Part shown: positions 8,260 to 19,627 of the stretch, piece after piece
How the letters are laid out: every line of letters begins with the position of its first letter
Position numbering within the stretch: position 1 is the stretch's first letter
DNA from: an uncultured Alistipes sp.
GTDB taxonomy: Bacteria; Bacteroidota; Bacteroidia; Bacteroidales; Rikenellaceae
Length of the DNA: 64,000 nucleotides
NCBI RefSeq assembly: GCF_963931675.1
Contig: NZ_OZ007039.1
Coordinates: forward strand, 1,959,806 to 2,023,805
Direction: 5' to 3'
Notes under the pieces: model-generated
The model's input: only the letters and a program-made list of their open reading frames with translations
Databases searched by the model: none
Told to the model about the DNA's origin: nothing
Made by a program: the position numbers and the translations under genes

Positions 8260-11200
8260 TTACTTTTTCGATTTCTTGCTCCGGTCTGTCGACACGTAGC
8301 TGTAGATGGCCGGGACGATGTAGAGTGTCAGCAGCGTCGAGACCACCATGCCGCCCACGACGGCCACACCCATGGCGACACGTCCCGCGGCTCCTTCTCC
8401 CGAGGCGACGGCCAGGGGCAACATGCCCAGGATGGTCGAGGCACTGGTCATCAGAATGGGACGCAGACGCTGCTGGGCCGCCTCCTCGATGGCGAGGAGC
8501 TTGTTGATGCCGGCCTCCTGCTTTTGGTTGGCGAACTCGACGATCAGGATACCGTTCTTGGCCACCAGGCCGATGAGCATGATGATGCCGATCTGGCTGA
8601 AGATGTTCATGGTCTGGTCGGCGTTCCACATGAAGACCAGGGCTCCGGCGATGGCCAGCGGCACGGTGAGCATGATGACCAGCGGGTCCTTGAAGCTCTC
8701 GAACTGCGCCGCGAGGATCAGGTAGATGAGCACGATGGCCAGGATGAAGGCGAACATCAGGCTCGACGAACTCTCGCGAAACTCCTTCGAGTCGCCGGCC
8801 AGCGCCGTGCGGAAATCGTCGCCGAGGGTTTCGGCGGCGATGCGGTCCATCTCGTCGAGTCCCTGCCCGATGGTCTTTCCCTTGGCCAGACCGGCCGAAA
8901 CGGTAGCCGAGAGGAAGCGGTTGTAGTGGTAGAGTTTCGGCGGGGCGACGTTCTCCACCAGCGAGATGAGGTTGTCCATCTGGATCATCTCGCCCTTGTC
9001 GCTGCGCACGTAGATCGAGCGCAGATCGGAGGGTTTGTTGCGCTGCTGGCGGTTGATTTCGGCGAGGATCTCATACTGCTTGCCGTTCATGTAGAAGTAG
9101 CCGAGGCGCTGTCCGCTCAACCCGTACTGGAGGGTCTGTGCGATGTTGCGCGTCGAGACGCCCAGCAGGTTGGCCTTGTCGCGGTTGACCTCGATGCGCA
9201 CTTCGGGCTTGCTGAACTTCAGGTCGACGTCGGCCATCTGGAACACGGGGCTTTCGTAGACCTTGCGCATGAACTCGGGCAGCACCTCCTGCAGGCGTTC
9301 GAGCGAGGTGGCCTGCAGCACGTACTGTACGGGCATGTTGCTGCGGCGTCCTCCGAAGGTGCTCTGCTGTTGGACGAAGGCCCGGGCCTTGGTCTTCGAG
9401 CGCACGGCGGCGGAGATCTGTTCGGCGATCTCCATCTGCGAGCGTTTCCGGGTGGCGATGTCCGTCAGGGAGACGCGGATGTTTCCCGAACCGCTCGACA
9501 CGCGGCCCATGACCGATTCGGCTTCGGGGACGAGCGAGTCGACCAGCCGGTTGATGTCTTCGGTGTAGTCGCGGATGTATTCGTAGGTGGCGCCCTCCGA
9601 ACCGCGGGTGTTGATGGTGATCTGCGAACGGTCCTCCAGGGGAGCCATCTCGGCGGGGATCGAACCCCAGAGCCAGCCGATGAGCGCGAGGGTCAGCGCC
9701 ACGATCGGGAGTGCGAGCCAGCGGCGGCGAAGGAACGAGGCGAGCGTCGAGCTGTAGAAACGGTTGAGCCAGACGAAGAAGGGTTCGGTTTTGGTGTAGA
9801 ACCAGTTTTTCTTCTCCTGGTGGACGAGGAGTTTGGTGGCCAGCATCGGGGTGATGGTCAGGGCAGCGAAGGTCGAGATGATGACGGCGCCGGAGATCAC
9901 CATGCTGAACTCGCGGAAGAGGCGTCCGGTGGTACCCTCCATGAAGACGATCGGGAAGAAGACGGCGATGAGCGTCACGGAGGTGGAGATCACGGCGAAG
10001 AAGATCTCCTTGGCGCCGTCGATTCCGGCTTCGAGGGGCGTCATGCCGCGTTCGATGCGGATGTAGATATTTTCGGTCATGACGATGGCGTCGTCGACGA
10101 CCAGACCGACCGAGAGCACGACGGCGAGCATCGAGAGGACGTTGATCGAGAATCCCGCGGCATACATGATGAAGAACGTACCGATCAGCGAGACGGGGAT
10201 CACGATGCAGGGGATGAGCGTTACGCGCCAGTTGCGCAGGAAGAGGAAGATGATGATGATCACCAGCACGAAGGCCTCGTAGACGGTCTGTTTCACCTCG
10301 TCGATCGAGGCGCGGATGAAGCGCGTGTTGTCGAACCCGTAGGAGGTCACGACATCGTCCGGGAGGTCCTTCTTCATGGTCTCCATGCGCTCGTAGACGG
10401 CGTCGGCAATCTCGATGTGGTTGGCGCCCGGCTGCGGAATGACGACGACGCCCACCATCGGGATGCCGTTCATCTTCATGTAGCTGCGCGTATCCTGCGG
10501 GCCGAGTTCGGCGCGCCCGACATCGCTCAGGCGGATGATGCGGTCGGCCTCTTCGCGGACCACCAGGTCGTTGAACTCCTGGGTGGTGTGCATGAGACCC
10601 AGGGTGCGGATCGTCAGCTCGGTGGTGTTACCCTCGATGCTGCCCGAGGGGAGTTCGACGTTTTCGCGGTCGAGGGCATCCTTGATGTCCGAGGGGGTGA
10701 TGCCGTATCCGGCCATCTTCGCAGGGTCGAGCCACAGGCGCATCGAGTAGCGCTTCTCGCCCCAGATCTGCACGCCGCTGACGTCGCTGATGGTCTGCAG
10801 TTGCTCCTTGACCGTGAGGTCGGCGATTTCACTCAGTTCGAGCAGCGAGCGCTTGTCGCTCTGGATCGTGACCATCAGGATCGGCGTGGCGTCGGCATCG
10901 GCCTTCGTCACGGTCGGGGGGTCGCAGTCGCGGGGCAGGTAGCGCTGGGCGCGTGAGACTTTGTCGCGCACGTCGTTGGCGGCGGTTTCGAGGTCCACCG
11001 AGAGCTCGAACTCCACGGTGATGCGGCTCTGTCCCTGCTGGCTGGTGCTCGACAGCGAGCGGATGCCCGGGATACCGTTGATGTTCTGTTCGAGGGGTTC
11101 GGTGATCTGGTTCTCGATCACGTCGGCATTGGCCCCGGGGTAGGAGCACTGCACGGAGATGATCGGGTTGTCGACGCTCGGGTATTCGCGCACGCCGAGG

Positions 11201-11292
11201 GAGGTGTATCCGATGAAGCCGAACAGAAGGATGATGATCGTCATCACGGACGACAGTACGGGCCTCCGGATGCTGAGTTCGGAAATGTTCAT
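8260..11292 (-). CDS. RND-family multidrug efflux permease (AcrB/MexB type, HAE1)
   Basis: 1010 aa with twelve expected membrane segments. It begins MNISELSIRRPVLSSVMTII, as usual for the family, and has the TM4 proton-relay pair in VGLVVDDAIVMTENI. Two large periplasmic loops and the second pseudo-repeat (LAAQFESFKDPLVIMLTVPL) are present. Proton-driven efflux of drugs, bile salts or detergents across the envelope is expected. It lies 12 bp after the adaptor gene and 4 bp before the channel gene, so one transcript makes the whole pump. Substrates cannot be told from sequence. Confidence 0.93.
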   Translation of the reverse strand: MNISELSIRRPVLSSVMTIIILLFGFIGYTSLGVREYPSVDNPIISVQCSYPGANADVIENQITEPLEQNINGIPGIRSLSSTSQQGQSRITVEFELSVDLETAANDVRDKVSRAQRYLPRDCDPPTVTKADADATPILMVTIQSDKRSLLELSEIADLTVKEQLQTISDVSGVQIWGEKRYSMRLWLDPAKMAGYGITPSDIKDALDRENVELPSGSIEGNTTELTIRTLGLMHTTQEFNDLVVREEADRIIRLSDVGRAELGPQDTRSYMKMNGIPMVGVVVIPQPGANHIEIADAVYERMETMKKDLPDDVVTSYGFDNTRFIRASIDEVKQTVYEAFVLVIIIIFLFLRNWRVTLIPCIVIPVSLIGTFFIMYAAGFSINVLSMLAVVLSVGLVVDDAIVMTENIYIRIERGMTPLEAGIDGAKEIFFAVISTSVTLIAVFFPIVFMEGTTGRLFREFSMVISGAVIISTFAALTITPMLATKLLVHQEKKNWFYTKTEPFFVWLNRFYSSTLASFLRRRWLALPIVALTLALIGWLWGSIPAEMAPLEDRSQITINTRGSEGATYEYIRDYTEDINRLVDSLVPEAESVMGRVSSGSGNIRVSLTDIATRKRSQMEIAEQISAAVRSKTKARAFVQQQSTFGGRRSNMPVQYVLQATSLERLQEVLPEFMRKVYESPVFQMADVDLKFSKPEVRIEVNRDKANLLGVSTRNIAQTLQYGLSGQRLGYFYMNGKQYEILAEINRQQRNKPSDLRSIYVRSDKGEMIQMDNLISLVENVAPPKLYHYNRFLSATVSAGLAKGKTIGQGLDEMDRIAAETLGDDFRTALAGDSKEFRESSSSLMFAFILAIVLIYLILAAQFESFKDPLVIMLTVPLAIAGALVFMWNADQTMNIFSQIGIIMLIGLVAKNGILIVEFANQKQEAGINKLLAIEEAAQQRLRPILMTSASTILGMLPLAVASGEGAAGRVAMGVAVVGGMVVSTLLTLYIVPAIYSYVSTDRSKKSKK

Positions 11293-11304
11293 GCGGCGGA
11301 GGTT

Positions 11305-12384
11305 TTAATCGATATTGTCGAGTGTGACGGGCAGTCCTTCCCGGAGTTGGAGTGTTCCGGAGGTGATGAGCGTATCGCCCACGCTGAGCCCGTTGATGAT
11401 CTGGATGCTCGATTCGGTGCGCAGTCCGGTGGTGACCTCGACGGCATGGGCCTTCCCGTTGCGGTAGAGGAAGACCTTGTCGATGCCCATTTCGGGGACG
11501 ATGGCTTCGGTGGGCACGGCGATGGCGTCGGGGATCTCGTGCATCCGGATCTGGACCGTGGCGAAGCGCCCGGGCATCAGCCGTCCCCGGGCATTCGGGT
11601 AGCGGGCGCGCACGGCGAGCGTGCGGGTCGTGACGTCGACCTGCGTCTCGGTGGCATAGACTTCGGCCTCGAAGCGCTCCTGGCGCCCCTCGATGGTGAA
11701 TGAGAGCCTTGTTCCGGGCCGGATCTGGCTGGCGTAGCGCTCCGGGACGAAGAAGTCGATCTTCAGGGGGGATATTTTCGTGAGTTTGGCCACCACGACC
11801 GATGGCGAGGCATAGGCCCCTTCGCTGACGTTGCGCAGACCGATGATTCCGTCGAACGGTGCGCGGAGTTCGGTCAGGGCGATGTTGGACTTCACGATGT
11901 CTATATCGGCGTTGAGCATGGCCAGCTCGGTGCGGGCCTGTTCGAAGGCCTCCTGGCTCACGGCGTCCTTTTCGAGCAGGGCGCTCTGGCGGTAGACGCG
12001 GTCTTCGGCGAGTTTGAGCTGGGCTTCGTAGCGCGAGAGCTGGGCCAGCAGCGGTTTGTCGTTCACCTTGGCCAGCAGTTCTCCCTTGCGGACGGCGGCG
12101 CCTTCCTGGAAGTTGATGGCGACGATCTTTCCGGAGGTTTCGAACGAGAGGTCGACCTCTTCGTCGGGCAGGAGGTTGCCGACGGTAGTGATTCCGTCGG
12201 TGAGGGGCTGCGGGCGGATGATTACGCCGTTGACGTTGAGGATGTTTTTCGAGCGGGGAGAGACCGTCCGGGTAACCTCTTCTTCGTTTGTCGAACGGTT
12301 GGCATAGTAGTTATAGATACCCAGTGCCGCACAGAATACCGCCAGAATGATGGCCGTAATGATCCACTTCTTCTTTTTGTTCAT
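11305..12384 (-). CDS. RND efflux periplasmic adaptor (membrane fusion protein, HlyD/AcrA type)
   Basis: 359 aa from the ATG at 12384, giving a single N-terminal membrane anchor (KKWIITAIILAVFCAALGIY). Order: barrel-sandwich half (KIVAINFQEGAAVRKGELLAKV), alpha-hairpin of about 70 residues, second lipoyl half (APFDGIIGLRNVSEGAY), beta-barrel and membrane-proximal domain. It couples the permease to the TolC channel and is the first gene of the operon. An upstream in-frame extension crosses the promoter and is rejected. Confidence 0.92.
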   Translation of the reverse strand: MNKKKKWIITAIILAVFCAALGIYNYYANRSTNEEEVTRTVSPRSKNILNVNGVIIRPQPLTDGITTVGNLLPDEEVDLSFETSGKIVAINFQEGAAVRKGELLAKVNDKPLLAQLSRYEAQLKLAEDRVYRQSALLEKDAVSQEAFEQARTELAMLNADIDIVKSNIALTELRAPFDGIIGLRNVSEGAYASPSVVVAKLTKISPLKIDFFVPERYASQIRPGTRLSFTIEGRQERFEAEVYATETQVDVTTRTLAVRARYPNARGRLMPGRFATVQIRMHEIPDAIAVPTEAIVPEMGIDKVFLYRNGKAHAVEVTTGLRTESSIQIINGLSVGDTLITSGTLQLREGLPVTLDNID

Positions 12385-12420
12385 CGTCGATGAGTGAGCT
12401 TTGGTGTTGGAGATTGGTGA

Positions 12421-12428
12421 CAAAGATA
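12421..12428 (-). promoter_or_regulatory. -7 box of the efflux operon
   Basis: Minus-strand TATCTTTG, 37 bp before the adaptor ATG. The -33 region is only A/T-rich, with no clear TTG. Confidence 0.45.
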
Positions 12429-12522
12429 CGATTTTGTGCCGGAAAATAAATAAAATTTTCTGTTTTTATTCGTCCGGAGGACGATTCCGGCAAGGAATAT
12501 ACAGAAACAGGTATTTTTTCCC

Positions 12523-12530
12523 TATCTTTG
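12523..12530 (+). promoter_or_regulatory. -7 box of the beta-galactosidase gene
   Basis: TATCTTTG, 85 bp before the ATG at 12616, diverging from the efflux promoter. The -33 element is weak. Confidence 0.5.
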
Positions 12531-12609
12531 TCGTTAAGGTCCGGACGTCTGGAAACTTTTGCCGTCGGGAATGTGCCTGTGATCCTATTTTTTCATAAAA
12601 TAACCCTAA

Positions 12610-15741
<3,132 letters not shown>

Positions 15742-15816
15742 GACTGGCGGAGTCCGTCCGGACGGTTGCGGCCCGCAATTTGCAGCGGACGGTTTGTAAC
15801 CAAAACACATCCGCGT

Positions 15817-15972
15817 ATGAAAGAGAAGGAAAAATGCACGCCCTGCGAGGCGAATTTCGAACGCAACATCCGCCAGCTGGTCAAGGAAGGCGAAGCCCCG
15901 ACCCCGAAACAGCATCATGACAGGAAACAGGAGGTGAAGGCGGCCTTCGAGGAGACGCCCCTCAAGAAGTAG
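15817..15972 (+). CDS. Small charged hypothetical protein
   Basis: 51 aa, starting KEKEKCTPCEANFERNI. Very rich in Lys/Glu, with a CTPC pair near the N-terminus and no membrane segment. It begins 75 bp after the beta-galactosidase stop and ends 20 bp before the IS. I do not recognise a family. Codon choice looks like its neighbours, and the start is a clean ATG. The Cys pair might bind metal or be redox-active. It may be real but is unproven. Confidence 0.45.
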   Translation: MKEKEKCTPCEANFERNIRQLVKEGEAPTPKQHHDRKQEVKAAFEETPLKK

Positions 15973-16059
15973 CAAAGCGTGCGTAAAAAGCGGTAATGAT
16001 GCCAAAATTGGTTGGTGGTATAAAATGTAACCGACATAATATTTGGTAGTTATAAGGAT

Positions 16060-16103
16060 AAAATAGAGATTAGTAGAAACGGGTTTCTACTAATCTCTAT
16101 TTT
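16060..16103. other. Perfect 21-bp inverted repeat abutting the transposase start
   Basis: Arms 16060-16080 and 16083-16103 are exact complements with only two bases between them, ending one base before the ATG at 16105. In read-through RNA from outside the IS this would fold into a hairpin that hides the start region or terminates transcription, a known way for insertion sequences to limit transposase synthesis. Function here is inferred. Confidence 0.75.
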
Positions 16104-16104
16104 T

Positions 16105-17100
16105 ATGTCAAAAAAACGAAAAATACGCTGTCCTCATTGTGGCTTTTTAGAGACAATAAAATGGGGTACTCGTAGCGGTTGCAGCCGCTATTATTGTAAG
16201 AATTGTGGCAGCTATTTTACGGATCGTCGAGACTGGATTTCCGATAAAAACAAGTTTATATGGTTCGCGCGTTGGGTTCGCGGTAAACAGCGTATTTGTG
16301 ACCTTGCGAGTGAGAGCGGATACAGCGAACGCACCCTAAAAAGATACTTCTATCGGCTCTTGCCCCAGTGCCCTTTATGGCAGATACAGCGACGCGAGAA
16401 GGTAAATCTTCTGATCGACGGCACCTACTTCTCAAATAAGATTTGTCTGGTTGTATATCGGGATCACAACATCAAGATGACCCTCCTCTATCGCATAACC
16501 AGGAGTGAAACGCTGCGGGATTTGAAAGCAGACCTAACGGCTATACGCGATGTCGGCATTCAAATTGAGAGTGTCACCTGTGATGGATCTCCCAATATCA
16601 TAAAAGCGGTGCGGGAAGTGTGTCCGGAGGCGATCTTGCAGCGTTGTACGGTACATGTAGCGCGAGAGATAGAGACGTGGATTACACGCAAACCACAGAC
16701 CGTAGCGGCACAGGAACTCCTCGAACTGGTGCACTTGTTAAATGGAGTACAAACACATGATGAGGCACAGTTATGGATACGGGCTTTTATTGACTGGTAT
16801 CGGCGACACGAACCATTTATCAATGAAAAAACCGTAGATGAGCTGTCGGGAAGATGGTGGTTTACGCATAAGATGCTGCATCGAAGTGTCTCGCATATCA
16901 AGCGTGCCATACCCGATCTGTTTTCATACACGCGATACCCTAATGTACCTAAATCTTCAAATTCTATTGAGTCGTTCTTCGGTCACTTGAAGGATAATTT
17001 AAGAATCCATCGTGGACTCTCGGAACAACATTTTAAGGACTTTGTAAAGTGGTATCTTTTCCTGAACAGCAATGATGGAATTATTAAGAAACGCAAATGA
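16105..17100 (+). CDS. IS256-like transposase with N-terminal zinc ribbon
   Basis: 331 aa. The first 40 residues hold four Cys in two pairs (CPHCGF and CKNCGSYF), a zinc ribbon. An HTH-like region follows (RICDLASESGYSERTLKRYF). The DDE core is visible as LIDGTYF, TCDGSPN and NSIESFFGHLK, with the Cys/His insertion signature LQRCTVHVAREIE between the second Asp and the Glu that marks the IS256/MULE-type group. All catalytic residues are present, so it should be active. It cuts and pastes the surrounding IS. Confidence 0.9.
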   Translation: MSKKRKIRCPHCGFLETIKWGTRSGCSRYYCKNCGSYFTDRRDWISDKNKFIWFARWVRGKQRICDLASESGYSERTLKRYFYRLLPQCPLWQIQRREKVNLLIDGTYFSNKICLVVYRDHNIKMTLLYRITRSETLRDLKADLTAIRDVGIQIESVTCDGSPNIIKAVREVCPEAILQRCTVHVAREIETWITRKPQTVAAQELLELVHLLNGVQTHDEAQLWIRAFIDWYRRHEPFINEKTVDELSGRWWFTHKMLHRSVSHIKRAIPDLFSYTRYPNVPKSSNSIESFFGHLKDNLRIHRGLSEQHFKDFVKWYLFLNSNDGIIKKRK

Positions 17101-17126
17101 CCAGAATCGTACAATTCTGGTCATTT
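17095..17126. terminator. Terminator hairpin at the transposase 3' end
   Basis: AAATGACCAGAAT (17095-17107) pairs perfectly with ATTCTGGTCATTT (17114-17126). It overlaps the stop codon and lies just inside the right inverted repeat, so transcripts entering from either side would meet it. Confidence 0.6.
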
Positions 17127-17167
17127 GATCCAATACGACACCAACCACTTTTGGCATCATTACCTAA

Positions 17168-17209
17168 AAAGAGAATCCCTTGCTGCAACGTCAGCAAGGG
17201 ATTCTCTTT
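17168..17209. terminator. Bidirectional terminator downstream of dsbD
   Basis: An 18-bp perfect stem (17168-17185 with 17192-17209, core GAATCCCTTGCTG) and a 6-nt loop, flanked by A- and T-runs. It ends dsbD transcription. The IS target duplication overlaps its left foot. Confidence 0.85.
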
Positions 17210-17232
17210 ATCTTATAAAGATCGCTTTGCGG

Positions 17233-19248
17233 TTATTGCCGGCTCTTGTATGCCTCGATCCCTTTTCGGAGGAAGTCAACGAAGGCCTGGACGTCGAGGT
17301 CATAACCGCGGGGTTCGGTGAGGATCTTCCCCTGGTTGTCCTGCAGGACGTAGTAGGGCTGGGCATTGACGCCGTAGGTCTTCAGGGCGTAGTAGGAGTT
17401 GATCTTCCCGAGGCTCTTGAGGACCTTTCCGGCATCGGTCGTCACCCATTCGTTCTCGGGCAGTACCTTCTTGTCATCCGAATAGAGGGCGCAGATCACG
17501 TAGTCGTTGCGCAGGATCTCCAGCACCTCGGGGTCGGACCATACGCGGGCCTCCATTTCGCGGCAGTTGACGCATCCGTGGCCCGTAAAGTCGATGAAGA
17601 TGGGCTTTTGGACCTTGGCGGCATAGGCTTCGGCCTCCTTGAGGTCGAAGAATCCTTCGAGCCCGTGTGGGAGGTGGAGGAAATCGCTGTATTTGGGTTT
17701 CCCGACGGTGGCGTCCGACGGTGCGGCCGGCGCGGCTGCGGCGGTGTTGGCTCCGAGGACGAAATCCTGGGTCGTGAGCGGCGGGAGGTATCCCGAAAGC
17801 CCCTTCAACGGCGCGCCCCACATGCCGGGAATCAGATAGACGACGAACGACAGCACGATGATGGCCAGGGCAAGGCGTCCGACGCCGAGATGTTTCACTT
17901 CGTCATCGTGCGCAAAGCGGATCTTCCCGAGGAGGTAGAGCCCGAGCAGCGAGAAGACGACGATCCAGACGGCGAGGTAGATTTCACGGTCAAGGATTCC
18001 CCAGTGGTAGGTCTGGTCGGCGACCGAAAGGAACTTCATGCCGAGTGCGACCTCGATGAATCCGAGGACGACCTTCACGGAGTTCAACCACCCGCCGCTC
18101 TTGGGCATCTTCTTCAGCACCGAGGGGAAGAGGGCGAAGAGGGTGAAGGGCAGGGCGAAGGCCACCGAAAAGGCCAGCATGGTGAGGATCGGCGTCCAGA
18201 ACTCCCCGGAGGTGGACTTGATGAGCACCGACCCCACGATGGGCCCGGTGCAGGAGAACGAGACGAGCACGAGCGTCAGGGCGAGGAAGAAGATGCCTCC
18301 GATGCCCTTGGTGTCGGCTTTCGAGTCTGTTTTGTTGACAATCCACGAGGGCATGGTGATTTCGAAAGCCCCGAAGAACGAGGCTGCGAAGACCATGAAG
18401 ACGAGGAAGAAGAGGATGTTCGGGAGCCAGTGCGTGGCGAGCCAGTTGAAGATGTCGGCCGTCACGGCGTCGCCTCCGACGATGCGCGTGATGAGGATGA
18501 TGGCGGCGATGGGCACCGTGTAGAGCAGGACAATGAACAGGCCGTACAACGAGGCGCGGAGGCGCCCCATGGCTGCGCCGCCCTCACCCTTGAGGAAGTA
18601 CGAGACGGTCATCGGGACCATCGGGAAGACGCAGGGGGTCAGCAGGGCGGCAAATCCCCAGAGGATCGCCTCGATAATCAGTCCCCAGAGCGAGCCGCTT
18701 CCTGCGGCATCCTTGGCGGCGGGGGCAGCAGGGGCGGCGGGGGCCTCCGTGATCTGGGCCTCGGCGGAGGTCGTCGAGGCGCTTGCGGCGGCCGGCACGG
18801 AGATCGTCAGTTCGGTATCCTCGGGGGGCATACAACTCCGGTCGTCGCAGATCATCCACTCGATGGCGGCCGTGACGGAAGCCTGTTCGGCCGTGAGCCG
18901 CACGCGCTGTGCGAACTGCGCCTGGCCTTCGTAGGTCCCGATCTCCGTCCGGAACATCTCGTCGAAATAGCGGTGGGGAGCCGTCAGGGGCTCGACCTCA
19001 CCCACGATCTCGATCCCTTCCGAAGGGGTGAAGCTGATGGCCGTGGCATTCGGTCCTCCGTTCTCATAGGGCCCCATGTCGTACATGTGATAGCCTGCGG
19101 GGATTTCCGCTTTGAGGATGATGCGGTATTCGTTGTTTTCGAGCGGTTCGGCGGTGCCGGTCCAGGAGACCTGTTGCCCGAAGGCCGTTGCGGCGATCAG
19201 GATCGCCACAACCGACAGAAAGTTGCGAATTTGTCTCTGCATGTTCAT
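17233..19248 (-). CDS. dsbD: Protein-disulfide reductase DsbD (thiol:disulfide interchange)
   Basis: 671 aa. Signal peptide, then an N-terminal immunoglobulin-like domain with a Cys pair (MICDDRSCMPPED, about 135-147). A central eight-helix membrane domain has the redox Cys in LTPCVFPMVPMTVSYFL and FSCTGPIVGSVL. The C-terminal thioredoxin domain has the CVNC active site (TGHGCVNCREMEARVW). It carries electrons from cytosolic thioredoxin to periplasmic thiol proteins. All six Cys are present, so it should work. An IS110-type element ends about 45 bp upstream and may have displaced its native promoter. Confidence 0.92.
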   Translation of the reverse strand: MNMQRQIRNFLSVVAILIAATAFGQQVSWTGTAEPLENNEYRIILKAEIPAGYHMYDMGPYENGGPNATAISFTPSEGIEIVGEVEPLTAPHRYFDEMFRTEIGTYEGQAQFAQRVRLTAEQASVTAAIEWMICDDRSCMPPEDTELTISVPAAASASTTSAEAQITEAPAAPAAPAAKDAAGSGSLWGLIIEAILWGFAALLTPCVFPMVPMTVSYFLKGEGGAAMGRLRASLYGLFIVLLYTVPIAAIILITRIVGGDAVTADIFNWLATHWLPNILFFLVFMVFAASFFGAFEITMPSWIVNKTDSKADTKGIGGIFFLALTLVLVSFSCTGPIVGSVLIKSTSGEFWTPILTMLAFSVAFALPFTLFALFPSVLKKMPKSGGWLNSVKVVLGFIEVALGMKFLSVADQTYHWGILDREIYLAVWIVVFSLLGLYLLGKIRFAHDDEVKHLGVGRLALAIIVLSFVVYLIPGMWGAPLKGLSGYLPPLTTQDFVLGANTAAAAPAAPSDATVGKPKYSDFLHLPHGLEGFFDLKEAEAYAAKVQKPIFIDFTGHGCVNCREMEARVWSDPEVLEILRNDYVICALYSDDKKVLPENEWVTTDAGKVLKSLGKINSYYALKTYGVNAQPYYVLQDNQGKILTEPRGYDLDVQAFVDFLRKGIEAYKSRQ

Positions 19249-19352
19249 GAGGCTTTTTCCAGTTACAATCCAAATAAATTTGGATCAAAGTTTTTGGTTA
19301 GATTTGTTTTTATTTCATTAACAACATATTGCGTTTCTTGAAGATCTTCCCG

Positions 19353-19531
19353 GCCAAAGGTCAAGGCACAAGTGACTCCGCCGGCCTCTGATCGAGCCGG
19401 TGCGGAGACACTTCGTGCTTAACACCTTTGGCCCTTTCGAAAGCCGAGATTTCAGAACCCGTAAAAAACCTTCGGTAAACAGACTTTCCACAGCGGTCAG
19501 CACGCTGCCGCATGTTCCTGTATTAGTTTAC
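19353..19531 (-). ncRNA. Candidate bridge RNA region of the IS1111-type element
   Basis: Two strong stem-loops fill the non-coding end. The first, 19353-19434, pairs GGCCAAAGGT (19353-19362) with ACCTTTGGCC (19425-19434). Inside it, GCAC pairs with GTGC and GTGACTCCG with CGGAGACAC, separated by internal loops. The second, 19476-19531, pairs GTAAAC with GTTTAC around a GCGG/CCGC stem. IS110-family elements encode bridge RNAs with such internally looped hairpins that pair with target and donor DNA. Which loop does what, the exact ends and the strand are not established. Confidence 0.45.
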
Positions 19532-19627
19532 AAAGGCCAGAGGAGCAAACTATTTTAAGCGGACGTTAACGCCGCAAACATCATGTAGTATTCTCTCTGG
19601 GAAAATCCGTTTACCGGAAGGGTTTCT

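Larger units (their letters stand above)
15992..17164 (+). mobile_element. IS256-like (variant Zn-binding) insertion sequence, complete
   Basis: Ends are 26-bp inverted repeats with one mismatch (15992-16017 and 17139-17164, outer sequence GGTAATGATGCC). The target repeat TAAAAAG flanks it (15984-15990, 17165-17171). It has landed at the edge of the dsbD-side terminator, between the beta-galactosidase and dsbD, and interrupts no gene. AT-rich relative to the flanks, consistent with recent arrival. Confidence 0.9.

Noticed and set aside
8101..10956. A 951-codon open frame on the plus strand
   Set aside because: It is the antisense shadow of the RND permease gene. High GC suppresses stops; the minus-strand product has full family motifs and this one has none.
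17125..19341. A 738-codon plus-strand frame opposite dsbD
   Set aside because: Rich in Gly/Glu/Asp/Arg with no motifs; dsbD on the other strand has all catalytic Cys.
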